Origin: Fimbriiglobus ruber
Lineage (GTDB): Bacteria; Planctomycetota; Planctomycetia; Gemmatales; Gemmataceae
Assembly: GCF_002197845.1 (NCBI RefSeq)
Contig: NZ_NIDE01000017.1
Location: forward strand, 1,410,712 to 1,474,711
DNA length: 64,000 nt
Direction: 5' to 3'
How positions within the stretch are numbered: the stretch's first letter is position 1; each line of letters opens with the position of its first letter. The translations under genes and the position numbers were made by a program. The notes under the pieces are model-generated. The model worked only from the letters and a program-made list of their open reading frames with translations, was not told where the DNA came from and did no database searches. This document shows positions 16,782 to 25,895 of the stretch, in pieces.

Positions 16782-17084
16782 TCATTTCCTTTCGCTGGCG
16801 GCGAGTGTTTGCTTCCGCTCTGCCGTGTAGTGCCACCACGGTTTCGCCGGCTCGCCTTCCACGAACCGAACGGCCGAGATGAACGTGTCGAGTACGCACG
16901 GGTCGTGTCGCACGCCGGTGACGCGGCACAGGTCATCGTAAAGCACGTACGGGTCGCGCCCGCGCAGGTCGTCGGGAGCCGCGATGCCCAGGAGGCGGAA
17001 GTCCTGAGCGATCGACGGCCCGATATTCGGGAGTTGTTCGAGCCGCGTGATCTGGTCGCGTGTGAGGGCTTTCTTGGGTGGCAT
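16782..17084 (-). CDS. Helix-hairpin-helix protein of the Cdd1/'pathogenicity locus' type
   Basis: 100 residues from the ATG at 17084 (MPPKKALTR). A helix-hairpin-helix sits at the start, LEQLPNIGPSIAQDFRLLGI, followed by DPYVLYDDLCRVTGVRHDPCVLDTFISAV and KPWWHYTAERK. This order matches the small family annotated as Cdd1 or mitomycin-resistance-like, whose job is not established; the hairpin suggests non-specific DNA contact. It converges on the ABC permease gene, with 12 bases between stops. Confidence 0.8.
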   Translation of the reverse strand: MPPKKALTRDQITRLEQLPNIGPSIAQDFRLLGIAAPDDLRGRDPYVLYDDLCRVTGVRHDPCVLDTFISAVRFVEGEPAKPWWHYTAERKQTLAASERK

Positions 17085-17232
17085 GAGCGATACTCGGGGC
17101 AGCATGATTTTCGGTCTGCGACGTGAACAGTTTAAGCTCGACAAGTCATACGGGCGATAGAATTAGAGATGGATTCATCCGGGGTACATAGCCAACTGTC
17201 GTTCGGACAAGGGCACATCCAGAGGGCATTTC

Positions 17233-17745
17233 ATGAGTGCGGCTGTCCTTGCGAAGTTTATTGAGGATCTCCACCCGGCGTTCGAGGCGGGCGACCCGGC
17301 CGCGGCGCAAAAGTCGGCGGAAGCGGCCTGCGTCGGGTTGGTACAGGACCAGTACCGGGCGGTCGTCCGCGGCGATTTTGCGGCTTTCCTCGTCTCGATG
17401 GCGGAAGATATCGAACTGGAGAATATCGGGCCGCCGGCCATTCCCTTTGTGGGCTGCTGGCGGGGGCGGGCCGAAGTCGCGGAAGCCATCCGGCGGAACT
17501 TTTCCTGGCTCGAAGATCAACAGCCCGAAGTTCTGACGGTCGTCGCCCAAGGCGACACCGTAATCGTCATTGCCCGGGAACGGGGCCGGTTCAAGCCGAC
17601 CGGACGAGCCTACGACATGCACTGGGTCCAGCAGTTCACGTTCAAAGACGGTCGGGTCGCCCGTTTTCGGCAGGTGTTCGACAGCGCGAGCTTGTTGGAT
17701 GCGATCACGGGACCGAACACATCACAACCCGCGGCACAGTCGTGA
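17233..17745 (+). CDS. NTF2-like / SnoaL-type protein
   Basis: 170 residues. After a ~35-residue helical lead the fold signature appears: YRAVVRGDFAAFLVSMAEDIELENIGP, then WRGRAEVAEAIRRNF, VVAQGDTVIVIARERG, and WVQQFTFKDGRVARFRQVFDSA. This is the usual pattern of polyketide-cyclase-like NTF2 proteins, which may be enzymes or ligand-binding proteins. The catalytic residues cannot be assigned. Stands alone between a convergent HhH gene and a gene-poor stretch. Confidence 0.82.
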   Translation: MSAAVLAKFIEDLHPAFEAGDPAAAQKSAEAACVGLVQDQYRAVVRGDFAAFLVSMAEDIELENIGPPAIPFVGCWRGRAEVAEAIRRNFSWLEDQQPEVLTVVAQGDTVIVIARERGRFKPTGRAYDMHWVQQFTFKDGRVARFRQVFDSASLLDAITGPNTSQPAAQS

Positions 17746-18560
17746 TCGGCGGAGTTCGCGAATTTGCTGACGGAAGAAAGAAAATGGAAATGAATGCCGA
17801 CGAGCGAAAGCGGTTCGACTGGCTTTCGCCCGCGCGTGACCACTGAGTCGGACCACGCGCGGGGAGGTTTTTGAGACGGCATCAAACAGACTCAAGGGGA
17901 TTGCGCAACCGTTTGCCTGCGGTGAGCAATCGCGTGCCGAACGAGGGCAATCTTCGCCTCGACCAAAGTGAGTCGGGTGTCCATTCGTGCCAGTATCGCT
18001 TCGGCCTGCCGGATCACGGTGAACGCTTGCGTGGCGGTTTCGGCAATCGGGGGGCGGGCCGGGTCCGTTTTCAGAATCAGGTTCATGGGGTCGCTCTCGC
18101 GCGGGTAGCGGAACGGGCGATAAAACCGTTCGCAACCGATGTGCCGGTTTTTTCACGACCGGTTTGTGACGAGTGGTCCGGCCGTTGACCTGTCGGAAAT
18201 TTCGCCAGTGGGGAAGTCGGACACGTCTGACACCCGGGTCTGACCGGGTAAACCCTTGTCGTCCTCCCGACTCTGATTCAGAAGACGTGCGCTTGAATTG
18301 ACCCGCTCCGGCGTAACTTTTCCCATCGCGTTTTAATGGGTCGGAATTTGCGGATGTGCAGTGGATTCTAGCTATTACTCCTCCCCTAAAATCGGTTGCG
18401 TTAACAGATTCAGCAGGGATACCGATCGCGCCGGATGACGCGCCAGAGTACGCTCATTTGTGCGTCTGAAGCAATTTATGTTCCGGAGCACGGGTTGCGA
18501 GAGAGTTCCGGCAACGGGTATGCTGGCAGAGTGGGGAAGAGAACACGAAGGAGAGTCCCG
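17746..18560. other. Gene-poor 815-base stretch
   Basis: Apart from the doubtful small frame at 17892-18086 I see no gene, tRNA or long repeat. A short inverted pair ACCCGG/CCGGGT sits near 18230-18250. The last 100 bases must hold the promoter of the HEAT-repeat gene. Confidence 0.35.
17892..18086 (-). CDS. Possible small helical protein
   Basis: 64 residues: MNLILKTDPARPPIAETATQAFTVIRQAEAILARMDTR..., a plausible continuous amphipathic helix. The leader before the ATG is only weakly purine-rich and no family is recognised. Reported because it is the only sensible frame in an 815-base gap; it may be spurious. Confidence 0.3.
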   Translation of the reverse strand: MNLILKTDPARPPIAETATQAFTVIRQAEAILARMDTRLTLVEAKIALVRHAIAHRRQTVAQSP

Positions 18561-19895
18561 ATGACCTGGGTTCGATCCACCGCGTGGACCGTCTCGGCTA
18601 CCTTCTTGGTCGCCGCCGCGTCCGCCGCACAACAGCCCGTCCCGCCCGCAACTCAACAGCCAGGGGTGACAGTCCCCCCGGCAGCTTCCACGGTTCCCGG
18701 TGCGGCTCCGCCCGCCGCGGGTGCCGGGCAACCCCCCATGCCGGCGTCCGGTCTGCCGAGCATGAAAGAGCCCGAGTGGCCGAGCACCTTCCAGGGCCGC
18801 GGCATGTCCGAGTGGCTCGCCGATTTGTCCAGCCCGGACCCGTCCACCCGGGAAAAAGCCGTCAGGATCATTCCGGTTTTCTCCCCGGAATCCCGCAAGA
18901 TCGCGATCAAGCCGCTGATCGCGCGGATCAAAGGCGACACTGATCCCAGTGTCCGGGCGAACGCCATCCTCGCCCTCGGGTACATCCAGCTCGAGCAGAA
19001 AGAAGATATTCACGCGGCCGCCGTGGCACTCCAGGATATTCTCGTGAGAACCGTGCCGGGCAGCGTCCACCGGCTGTACGCGGCCAAGACGCTGTCACGG
19101 TTCGGATCGGAGGGGCACGCGGCTCTCCAATCGCTCTACGGCATCATCGACGACCCGGCGTGGGAGACCCGCCAGGCGGCGGCCGCCGCGATCGGCCGGG
19201 TCGGGGCCCCGTTGATCGACGAGAAGGCTCCCCCCGGCGCGCCGCCCAAGCGGCCGGCGAGTCAGCTGGCGATGGCCAAACTCGTCCACATGCTCAAAGA
19301 CACCAGCAACATCGTCCGGATGGAAGCCGCCACGTCCTTGTTGCTCATCGGGCCGCCGTTCGTGGTCGAGAAGGGAGACAACCCTAACGCCCTGACCGAA
19401 TACGAGAAGGCGGTCCAGCCGCTGCTCGACGGTCCGGGCGGTCTCATCGCACGCTTGAAGGTGGAGAAAGACCCGACGGTCAAGGTCTGGATCATGATGG
19501 TCAGCATCTCGTATGACGACCGGCTGATCGACGAGACGATCACCAAGATCGCGGCCTACGCCGGCGCCCCGGAAGCGGCGACCCGGATTCAGGCCCTGAT
19601 GGCGCTGGGCCTGCTCGGGCCGCGGGCCAAGGCCGCTCTCCCGCAAATCCGCGACTCCCTCCAACAGAAGGAACCGGTCGTGGTGGCGAACGCCATCTCG
19701 TGTCTGACGTTGCTGGGCGACGAGGCGAAGCCCGCCATTCCGGACCTGGAGAAACTCAAGGCCGAAACGAAGATCGATCCCCTCAAGGAACTCGCGTCGA
19801 AAGCCATCGATTCGATCCGGACGGCGAAGAAGGTGGTCGACCCGGCCCCGGCGGCTCCCCCGGCTCCGAAAAACGGCCCCGCGAAGAGGCCATAG
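18561..19895 (+). CDS. Exported HEAT-repeat protein
   Basis: 444 residues; the ATG at 18561 follows AAGGAGAG. A signal peptide (MTWVRSTAWTVSATFLVAAASAAQQ) is followed by a ~60-residue Pro/Ala-rich linker. Then come helical pairs of the HEAT type, for example RIKGDTDPSVRANAILALGYI, DPAWETRQAAAAAIGRVG, LLKDTSNIVRMEAATSLLLIG-like, and PVVVANAISCLTLLGDEAKPAI. Such proteins are protein-binding scaffolds and are common in planctomycete periplasm or surface. No enzymatic motif. Ends in an Ala/Pro/Lys tail. Confidence 0.88.
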   Translation: MTWVRSTAWTVSATFLVAAASAAQQPVPPATQQPGVTVPPAASTVPGAAPPAAGAGQPPMPASGLPSMKEPEWPSTFQGRGMSEWLADLSSPDPSTREKAVRIIPVFSPESRKIAIKPLIARIKGDTDPSVRANAILALGYIQLEQKEDIHAAAVALQDILVRTVPGSVHRLYAAKTLSRFGSEGHAALQSLYGIIDDPAWETRQAAAAAIGRVGAPLIDEKAPPGAPPKRPASQLAMAKLVHMLKDTSNIVRMEAATSLLLIGPPFVVEKGDNPNALTEYEKAVQPLLDGPGGLIARLKVEKDPTVKVWIMMVSISYDDRLIDETITKIAAYAGAPEAATRIQALMALGLLGPRAKAALPQIRDSLQQKEPVVVANAISCLTLLGDEAKPAIPDLEKLKAETKIDPLKELASKAIDSIRTAKKVVDPAPAAPPAPKNGPAKRP

Positions 19896-19982
19896 TCCTT
19901 TTGAATCGACAAATCCGATCAGCCGGGAACGGCCCATTCCCGGCGTCTCTCCGCGAAGCGCCTCTCCTCAGTCGAGGCAACA

Positions 19983-20453
19983 ATGGCGAGCCTTCCGCCC
20001 GACTTGCTCGCGGCCCTACCGGACGGCGCCGGCCCCGTTGTCGGGCGGTGGTGGGCATCCCTGTCCGAGGCCGATCGCGCCCAACTCGCCGACCGGTGGG
20101 ACGAACGGTTGGAGGTCCGCTTTTTCACTCCCCAACCCGACGACGCCGGCTCGGTCGACGAATGGGATCAAGTGCCAAACGTAGCCGGCGGCCGATTCGT
20201 CCCCCACGACGACGCCCGAGGTCTCGGCGAGTGGGGACCGGGGTATTTTGAATACCTGCTCCAACACCCGGAACTCGTCCTCGCTTACGAACCGGCCCGT
20301 CGCATCTTTCACATCGGCTGCACCCGCCACGCAGCCGCGCGTGCGTGTCTTGCGGGTGGCGCAGTACCCGCGGGGTTCGATTGCCCGGTGGGCTCCGCGG
20401 CGTGCCCGCTTCAGCGGTTGCGCGGGGCGCGTTTTGTTTCCCGCCGCGTTTGA
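19983..20453 (+). CDS. Planctomycete protein of unknown function
   Basis: 156 residues, starting MASLPPDLLAALPDGAGP. Trp, Asp and Glu are frequent in the middle (GRWWASLSEADRAQLADRW and DEWDQVPNVAGG), followed by GPGYFEYLLQHPELVLAYEPARRIFHIGCTRH. Three cysteines lie in the last 45 residues. No signal peptide or membrane segment; no family recognised. Good coding quality and position between two same-strand genes support it as real. Confidence 0.65.
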   Translation: MASLPPDLLAALPDGAGPVVGRWWASLSEADRAQLADRWDERLEVRFFTPQPDDAGSVDEWDQVPNVAGGRFVPHDDARGLGEWGPGYFEYLLQHPELVLAYEPARRIFHIGCTRHAAARACLAGGAVPAGFDCPVGSAACPLQRLRGARFVSRRV

Positions 20454-20548
20454 TTTGGCTCGCGTTCTGGGTCTCGGAGTATCGACTTCCGCTCGCGCGG
20501 AGCTGGTACGCACGTCTTGTAATCAACCGTACGCTTGAGGAGTTCGGC

Positions 20549-21334
20549 ATGCTTGGCGCAATTGTGGGCGACGTAATCGGGTCGGTCCACGAACGAGCCG
20601 GAACAAAGACCAAGACCTTCCCACTCTTCACGCCCGAGAGCCGATTCACCGACGACACCGTTCTCACCCTTGCTGTCGCCGACACTTTGCTGCACGGGCG
20701 CGATTACGTGGACTCGTTTCACGAATACTTCGCGGCGTATCCGGACGCCGGCTACGGCGGCACTTTCTACATGTGGGCTCTCTCCCGCCGTCGGGAATCG
20801 TACCAGAGCTACGGCAACGGGTCCGCCATGCGGGTCAGTCCCGTCGCCTACGTCGGGACGACGCTGGAAGAGGTGTTGGCCGGGGCCGAGAAGAGTGCGG
20901 CGGTGACCCACGACCATGTCGAGGGAATCCGTGGGGCCCAGGCGACGGCCGCCGCGATTTTCCTCGCCCGCACCGGCGGCACGAAGGAGCAGATCCGCCG
21001 GTACATCGAGACCCAATTCGACTACTTTCTGGACGAAACGCTGGACGAACTCCGCCCGACGTACCCGTTCGACGCTTCCTGCCAGCGATCGGTGCCGCAG
21101 TCGATCATCGCCTTCCTGGAATCGACCGACTACGAAGACGCCGTGCGCAACGCGATCTCACTGGGCGGCGATGCCGACACGATGGCCTGCATCGCCGGCG
21201 CGATCGCGGAACCGTTCTACGGTGGCGTGCCGGACGCCATCGCGGGACCGGCCCTCGCCACATTGGACGACCGCCTGCGGGGCGTCGTCGCTACATTCCG
21301 CGAGCGGTTTGGTTCGGGTAACCGCAGATCGTGA
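20549..21334 (+). CDS. ADP-ribosylglycohydrolase family protein (DraG-like)
   Basis: 261 residues; the ATG at 20549 has GAGGAG at a good distance, and upstream in-frame sequence is not conserved-looking. Metal-ligand motifs of the family are visible: GAIVGDVIGSVHE at the start, FTDDTVLTLAVAD (~residue 33), GNGSAMRVSP (~90), and SLGGDADTMACIAGAIAE near the end. These enzymes remove ADP-ribose from proteins or small molecules using two magnesium ions. No ADP-ribosyltransferase is nearby, so the substrate is unknown. Confidence 0.92.
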   Translation: MLGAIVGDVIGSVHERAGTKTKTFPLFTPESRFTDDTVLTLAVADTLLHGRDYVDSFHEYFAAYPDAGYGGTFYMWALSRRRESYQSYGNGSAMRVSPVAYVGTTLEEVLAGAEKSAAVTHDHVEGIRGAQATAAAIFLARTGGTKEQIRRYIETQFDYFLDETLDELRPTYPFDASCQRSVPQSIIAFLESTDYEDAVRNAISLGGDADTMACIAGAIAEPFYGGVPDAIAGPALATLDDRLRGVVATFRERFGSGNRRS

Positions 21335-21599
21335 CACGTTCGTTAGCTCAGGGCTGCCGGTGCGACTGGTTTCGCACCACCTGCGGTTGCTCGGCGTCCT
21401 TGCCCGCCGCGAAGACGCCGACTGGCTGGTGTTGGTCGACTGCGATCGGTCGGAGTAATCAAGTCGCTGCGTTATCCGCTGCCACGGGTGCGGCGAGCCG
21501 TAGAGTAACATTGAAACGCCCGGCCGGTTGCCGGGTTCGTTACGCCATCGTATAGCCGGTCCGCGCAGCGGGCCTTTTCCATCAGACCGGAGGCCGTCC

Positions 21600-22784
21600 G
21601 TGTTCGACCTCGCAAGTGTGCAAGCCGCGATCCGCGACCAGGGCCTCGACGGCTGGCTGCTGTACGATTTCCGCGGGCTGAACGTCCTCGCCGCGCGGGT
21701 CGCCGGGACGACCGACGGACACCGGTCGCGGCGGTGGGCGTACTTCATCCCCAAGACCGGCGCGCCCAAGAAACTCGTCCACCGCATCGAGTCGGCCGGG
21801 CTCGACCACCTGCCGGGCGGCGACAAGACCGTTTACCTCAAGTGGCAGGAATTCGAAGCCGGCATCGGCCACCTGCTGGCCGGCGCGAAGCGGGTGGCGA
21901 TGGAGTACAGCCCGCGGAACGGCAACCCGTACATCTCGCGGGTGGACGCCGGGACGGTCGAACTCGTCCGCGACCTCGGCGCCGAAGTGGTGTCGTCCGG
22001 CGACCTGATCCAGCTCTTCGAGGCGACCTGGGACGACGCGCAGTGGGCGTCCCACCAGGAAGCCGCGAAGCACACCGACGCGGCTTACGGCGTCGCGTGG
22101 GCGTTCATCGGGGACGAGATCCGGAAGCACGGGTTCGTGACCGAAACGGCCGTCCAGGCCCGGATCATGAAACACTTCGCCGACCACGGTCTGACCACCG
22201 ACCACCCGCCGATCGTGGGCGAGGGCCCGCACTCAGGCGACCCGCACTACGCTCCGTCCGCCGCCACGGATTCGCGGATCGTGCCGGGCAGTTTCGTCCT
22301 CATCGACCTGTGGGCGAAAATGGACAAGCCCCGTGCCGTTTATTCGGACCTGACGCGGGTCGGGTTTGTCGGGGATCAAGTCCCAGCCAAGATTAACGAA
22401 GTGTTCCACGTCGTCATCGCCGCCCGGGACGCGGCCATCGATCGGGTGAAGCGGGCGTTCGCCGCGGGCGAACCGCTCCAGGGGTGGCAGGTGGACGCGG
22501 CGTGCCGGGAGGTGATCGAGAAGGCCGGGTACGGCGCGTACTTCGTCCACCGGACCGGCCACAACATCGGCCAGGAGACGCACGGCAACGGCTGCCACAT
22601 GGACGGCCTCGAAACCCGCGAAGAGCGCCGCGTGATGCGCCGGACGTGTTTCAGCATCGAGCCGGGGATTTACCTGCCCGAGTTCGGCGTCCGTAGCGAG
22701 ATCAACATTTACGTGGACAAGGACGGCGGCGTCCACGTCACCGGCGGCGCGCTCCAGACGGAGATCCGGCGGGTGTTGGTGTGA
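21600..22784 (+). CDS. M24 family metallopeptidase (Xaa-Pro aminopeptidase-like)
   Basis: 394 residues from a GTG at 21600 preceded by CCGGAGG. Residues 1-150 are a creatinase-type N-terminal domain (FDLASVQAAIRDQGLDGWLLYDFRGLN). The pita-bread domain follows with all five metal ligands in order: Asp in FVLIDLWAK, Asp in YSDLTRVGFVG, His in TGHNIGQETHG, Glu in CFSIEPGIYL and Glu in FGVRSEINIYV. It should cleave residues preceding proline in peptides. Cytoplasmic; no signal peptide. Confidence 0.92.
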   Translation: MFDLASVQAAIRDQGLDGWLLYDFRGLNVLAARVAGTTDGHRSRRWAYFIPKTGAPKKLVHRIESAGLDHLPGGDKTVYLKWQEFEAGIGHLLAGAKRVAMEYSPRNGNPYISRVDAGTVELVRDLGAEVVSSGDLIQLFEATWDDAQWASHQEAAKHTDAAYGVAWAFIGDEIRKHGFVTETAVQARIMKHFADHGLTTDHPPIVGEGPHSGDPHYAPSAATDSRIVPGSFVLIDLWAKMDKPRAVYSDLTRVGFVGDQVPAKINEVFHVVIAARDAAIDRVKRAFAAGEPLQGWQVDAACREVIEKAGYGAYFVHRTGHNIGQETHGNGCHMDGLETREERRVMRRTCFSIEPGIYLPEFGVRSEINIYVDKDGGVHVTGGALQTEIRRVLV

Positions 22785-22858
22785 GATCGTTTGCCAGCGG
22801 TTGGGGCGCAACTGCTCGGGCGGATGTCGTCGCAAGTAGCTGATGACGTGATGGCTAA

Positions 22859-23359
22859 CTATTGCGCGTTTTCCGATAGCCCGGAAGATGGGTCGGTGGT
22901 CCGAAGGATTCGCAACAAGTCGGGCGGGGTCAGGATGGTCAGGTCTGGGGCTTGCGCCTTGAGAGCTTCGCCGGCCGCGTTCTCGTCCTGCGACAAGTCG
23001 AGTAGGTCTTTGTCCCATGTCACCAGATACCTCGCCTCACTGGCAAGTGCGAGGTTCACGAGCGGTTCGTCTTTCGGATCCCGGTCGTACCGGAACCGGA
23101 CCGGCACGTCGGTCACGAGCGTCGATTGGGCTCGAACCGACTCCAGGAAGGTACGGGCGATTTCGGGGGCGATGCGGAGTTTCTTCACCAGTTTCGGTCG
23201 CGACACCACATCGGCCAATTCCGCGAGCGTGTCTCCGCTGGTATAGTGTACCAGTTCGCCGGCCCGGACCCGCTCCCAACAAGCGGCGGCGGGGCCAGCC
23301 GGGTTGGCAAGTGCCTGAACGAAAGTGACGGCATCGAACACGGCGCCCGGCGGTGTCAT
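22859..23359 (-). CDS. PIN-domain toxin, 'putative toxin component' type
   Basis: 166 residues. PIN signature: AVFDAVTFVQALANP near the start (Asp 9 in the active site), TLAELADVVSRPKLVKKL around residues 45-60, and DRDPKDEPLVNLALASEARYLVTWDKDLLDL with the distal acidic residues. The ATG overlaps the antitoxin stop by four bases (ATGA), so the two are translationally coupled. Predicted RNase, held inactive by its partner. A second PIN toxin of a different subfamily is at 3727-4191. Confidence 0.87.
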   Translation of the reverse strand: MTPPGAVFDAVTFVQALANPAGPAAACWERVRAGELVHYTSGDTLAELADVVSRPKLVKKLRIAPEIARTFLESVRAQSTLVTDVPVRFRYDRDPKDEPLVNLALASEARYLVTWDKDLLDLSQDENAAGEALKAQAPDLTILTPPDLLRILRTTDPSSGLSENAQ

Positions 23360-23634
23360 GCCGGCTTACGCGATTGTTTCTCTTGCCACACTTCCTCGCG
23401 GGCTTCTTGCACGAGGTCGGTGATGTCGTCGTCGGTCATCTCGGAGTCCTGGAAAGCCGCCCGGACCGGCGCGACGACCTCCTCGAAGGTCGCTTTGGGG
23501 GGCAGAGGCTCGTTCGCGGCGTCCAATTCAGCCAGGCGTACTAGGTAGATCTCCAGAGGGAGTCCGGCGGATCCGGCCTTCGCGCGGAGCTTCTTTTCCG
23601 TGTCGGGAGGGAGGGTGAGGATGACGTTCGACAT
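23356..23634 (-). CDS. Antitoxin partner of the PIN toxin
   Basis: 92 residues, starting MSNVILTLPPDTEKKLRAKAG, which looks like a short beta strand plus helices of the ribbon-helix-helix kind, then an acidic/helical tail (DSEMTDDDITDLVQEAREEV) suited to wrapping the toxin. Its first five codons and ~45 bases of upstream DNA are duplicated 248 bases upstream, on the far side of a long inverted repeat, so its promoter region has been rearranged. Confidence 0.8.
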   Translation of the reverse strand: MSNVILTLPPDTEKKLRAKAGSAGLPLEIYLVRLAELDAANEPLPPKATFEEVVAPVRAAFQDSEMTDDDITDLVQEAREEVWQEKQSRKPA

Positions 23635-23678
23635 CGGTATTCTCGGTCTGGGAGGCTATAGATCAAAAGATCTCATGC
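23619..23678. repeat. 60-bp direct repeat, copy next to the antitoxin
   Basis: Identical to 23867-23926 apart from one base (GGG/GGA). It covers the antitoxin start codon, its first codons and the 5' untranslated region, and contains a short palindrome AGATC...GATCT-like (TCAAAAGATCTCAT). Confidence 0.9.
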
Positions 23679-23708
23679 CAAGAATGCTGCGGAATCAGTT
23701 CCGCACCG

Positions 23709-23866
23709 GCGCTCGGCGCGGGTCTCCGACCCCGCCGTTCGGCCCGACCGCAGGTCTCCTGTCCCACGGCGCGTGCCCATCCGGTCGGTGTCTTGTGCGG
23801 CGAGCGGCGGAAGAGGGAGACCTGCGGTCGGGCCGAACGGCGGGGTCGGAGACCCGCGCCGAGCGC
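23709..23866. mobile_element. MITE-like hairpin element with 51-bp perfect inverted repeats
   Basis: Arms 23709-23759 and 23816-23866 are perfect complements over 51 bases and enclose a 56-base centre. The whole is bracketed by the 60-bp direct repeats. It has no coding capacity of its own. The symmetry suggests a non-autonomous mobile element or a very strong cruciform/terminator. It separates the antitoxin gene from its ancestral upstream region. Confidence 0.75.
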
Positions 23867-23926
23867 GGATGACGTTCGACATCGGTATTCTCGGTCTGGA
23901 AGGCTATAGATCAAAAGATCTCATGC
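23867..23926. repeat. 60-bp direct repeat, distal copy
   Basis: Second copy of 23619-23678. On the minus strand it carries a vestigial antitoxin start (MSNVI), whose frame then runs into the inverted repeat and encodes nothing recognisable. Similarity continues weakly for ~15 bases beyond the repeat. Confidence 0.9.
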
Positions 23927-23990
23927 GAGGACTGCTCCAAAAACACTCCGCAGCATTCTATTCTGTGGATGAGCCTGCACACCCATTTTG

Positions 23991-25790
23991 TCACTTCCCC
24001 GGCTTCAGCACCACCTGCCGCACGTCCATGACGGCCGCGCCGGGCTTCTTGACCGGCGTGACGGTCAGCGTGTGCCGGCCCGGCTTGTCGAACGCGAGTG
24101 TGCCGACCTCGCGGGCCTCGAACGTCTGGAACCCGCCGGTTTCCTTCACGACGAAGGTGAACTTCGCGTCGCCCGACGAGACCTCGACCTCGCTCCCGCC
24201 GCTGCCCTTGCCGCAGCCTTGTAACACCTCGACCGTGAACGTGCCGGGCTTCGACAACTCGAATTCCCACGTCGCAAAGTCCTTCGGGTTGACCCAGAAG
24301 CCGAGCGTGTCCTTGTGCGGGAGCGGTTCGTACCGGAGCATCACGCCGTGGACCTCGGCCGACCGCGCGTGCAGCGTCACGGTCCCGTCCGCCGCTTGGG
24401 GGTTGGGGTGGTAGTCGGGGTTCGGCGTCGGCATCTTCGCGCCGACCTCGGTCCGCCACGCGGCCAACTTCGCGGCCAGATCCTTCACCACATCCGGCTT
24501 GTCCGCGCTCAGGTTCCGGGACTCACTCAAGTCTTGCTTCACGTTGAACAGCTCGCGACGGCCGTTCTCGTAATACTCGACCAGCTTGTAGTCGCCGGCC
24601 CGGACCGCGCCGCCCGGCTTGCTGCCTTGATTCGCGTAGTGCGGGTAGTGCCAGTAGATCGCGTCCCGCGCGAGCGTGCGGGCGTCGCCCTTGAGTACGG
24701 TCGTCAGGCTGAGCCCGTCCGGCTTGGCGTCGGACTTCACCCCGCATACGTCGAGAACGGTCGGGAAGACGTCGATGCTGGAGGTGACCGTGTCCGTCGC
24801 GGAACCCGCTTTCCCGACTCCCGGCCCTCGGACGATCAGCGGGACGCGGACGCCGCCCTCGTACAAGTACCCCTTGCCCTCGCGGAGCGGCCCGTTGAAG
24901 GTCGACGCGGCCGGCATCCCTTCGAGCGTGGCCAGACCGCCGTTGTCGGAGGTGAAAATCACGCATGTGTTGTCCGCGAGTTTCAAATCGTCCAGCGCCT
25001 TGAGGACGCGGCCGACACTCTCGTCCATGCTCTCGACCATCGCGGCGTACACCGGGTTGCCCTGTGAGCCGTGGCCCCGGGCCTTGTACTTCTCGACGAG
25101 TTCCTTCTTCCCGCGGAGGGGAGTGTGGACGGCGTAGTGCGGAAGGTACAGGAAGAACGGGCGGTCCTTGTTGGCTTCGATGAACTTGATTGCCTCGGCT
25201 GTTAGCCGGTCGGTCAGGTATTCGCCGTCGGGGGCGACTTCCAACCCCGGCATGAACCGCTGCTTGTTGCGGAACGGGGCGAAGTAGCTGATCGGGGTGC
25301 CGGTGTGGTCGCCGGCAATGTTGAGGTCGAAGCCCTGTTCCTTGGGGCCGAATCCCTCGCCGCCGAGGTGCCATTTGCCGACGTGCGCGGTGGCGTACCC
25401 GGCCGCCTTCAGCGCCTCGGCCAGCGTCACTTCCGTCAGCGGGAGTTCGGCCGGCAGTTTGGGCCGCGACAGCTTGTGGATCGGCCGGTCGGCTTGCCCG
25501 GGGAGCCAGTCGGTGATGCCGACCCGCTGCGGGTATTTTCCGGTGAGCAGAGAAACGCGGGTGGGCGAGCAGACCGGGCAGGATGCGTAAGCGTCGGTGA
25601 ACCGCACGCCCTGCTTCGCCAGCGCGTCCAGGTTCGGCGTGCGATAGTACGTGCTGCCGTAACAACCGAGGTCGCGTTGGCCGAGGTCGTCGATCACCAC
25701 GAGGACGACGTTCGGCTTGCCCGCGGCCGGCGCGGGGGCGGCGGTCGCCACAAACAAGGCAACGATGAGAGCGAATGCGGCGCGTGACAT
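23991..25790 (-). CDS. Exported arylsulfatase-type sulfatase
   Basis: 599 residues from the ATG at 25790, giving a signal peptide (MSRAAFALIVALFVATAAPAPA). Catalytic landmarks: PNVVLVVIDDLGQRDLGCYG (metal-binding Asp pair), CSPTR at about residue 75 (Cys converted to formylglycine), GKWHLGGEG, and FTSDNGG with the second metal site. A C-terminal ~150-residue extension looks like a beta-sandwich (TFTVEVLQGCGKGSGG). It should release sulfate from sulfated sugars or glycans outside the cytoplasm; planctomycetes have many. No SD-like sequence is evident before the start. Confidence 0.94.
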   Translation of the reverse strand: MSRAAFALIVALFVATAAPAPAAGKPNVVLVVIDDLGQRDLGCYGSTYYRTPNLDALAKQGVRFTDAYASCPVCSPTRVSLLTGKYPQRVGITDWLPGQADRPIHKLSRPKLPAELPLTEVTLAEALKAAGYATAHVGKWHLGGEGFGPKEQGFDLNIAGDHTGTPISYFAPFRNKQRFMPGLEVAPDGEYLTDRLTAEAIKFIEANKDRPFFLYLPHYAVHTPLRGKKELVEKYKARGHGSQGNPVYAAMVESMDESVGRVLKALDDLKLADNTCVIFTSDNGGLATLEGMPAASTFNGPLREGKGYLYEGGVRVPLIVRGPGVGKAGSATDTVTSSIDVFPTVLDVCGVKSDAKPDGLSLTTVLKGDARTLARDAIYWHYPHYANQGSKPGGAVRAGDYKLVEYYENGRRELFNVKQDLSESRNLSADKPDVVKDLAAKLAAWRTEVGAKMPTPNPDYHPNPQAADGTVTLHARSAEVHGVMLRYEPLPHKDTLGFWVNPKDFATWEFELSKPGTFTVEVLQGCGKGSGGSEVEVSSGDAKFTFVVKETGGFQTFEAREVGTLAFDKPGRHTLTVTPVKKPGAAVMDVRQVVLKPGK

Positions 25791-25895
25791 GGGAGGGGTT
25801 CCGGGAAGTGGGGAAGGCTGGGGTAGGGGGTAAACGAACAGCGCCACCCCGTTTGAGTGGGGTGGCGCCGCGTCAGTCGAGCGTGCCGTTAGCGA

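Noticed and set aside
23673-23882. Second antitoxin gene starting MSNVI
   Set aside because: Only the first five codons are duplicated; the rest translates the inverted repeat.
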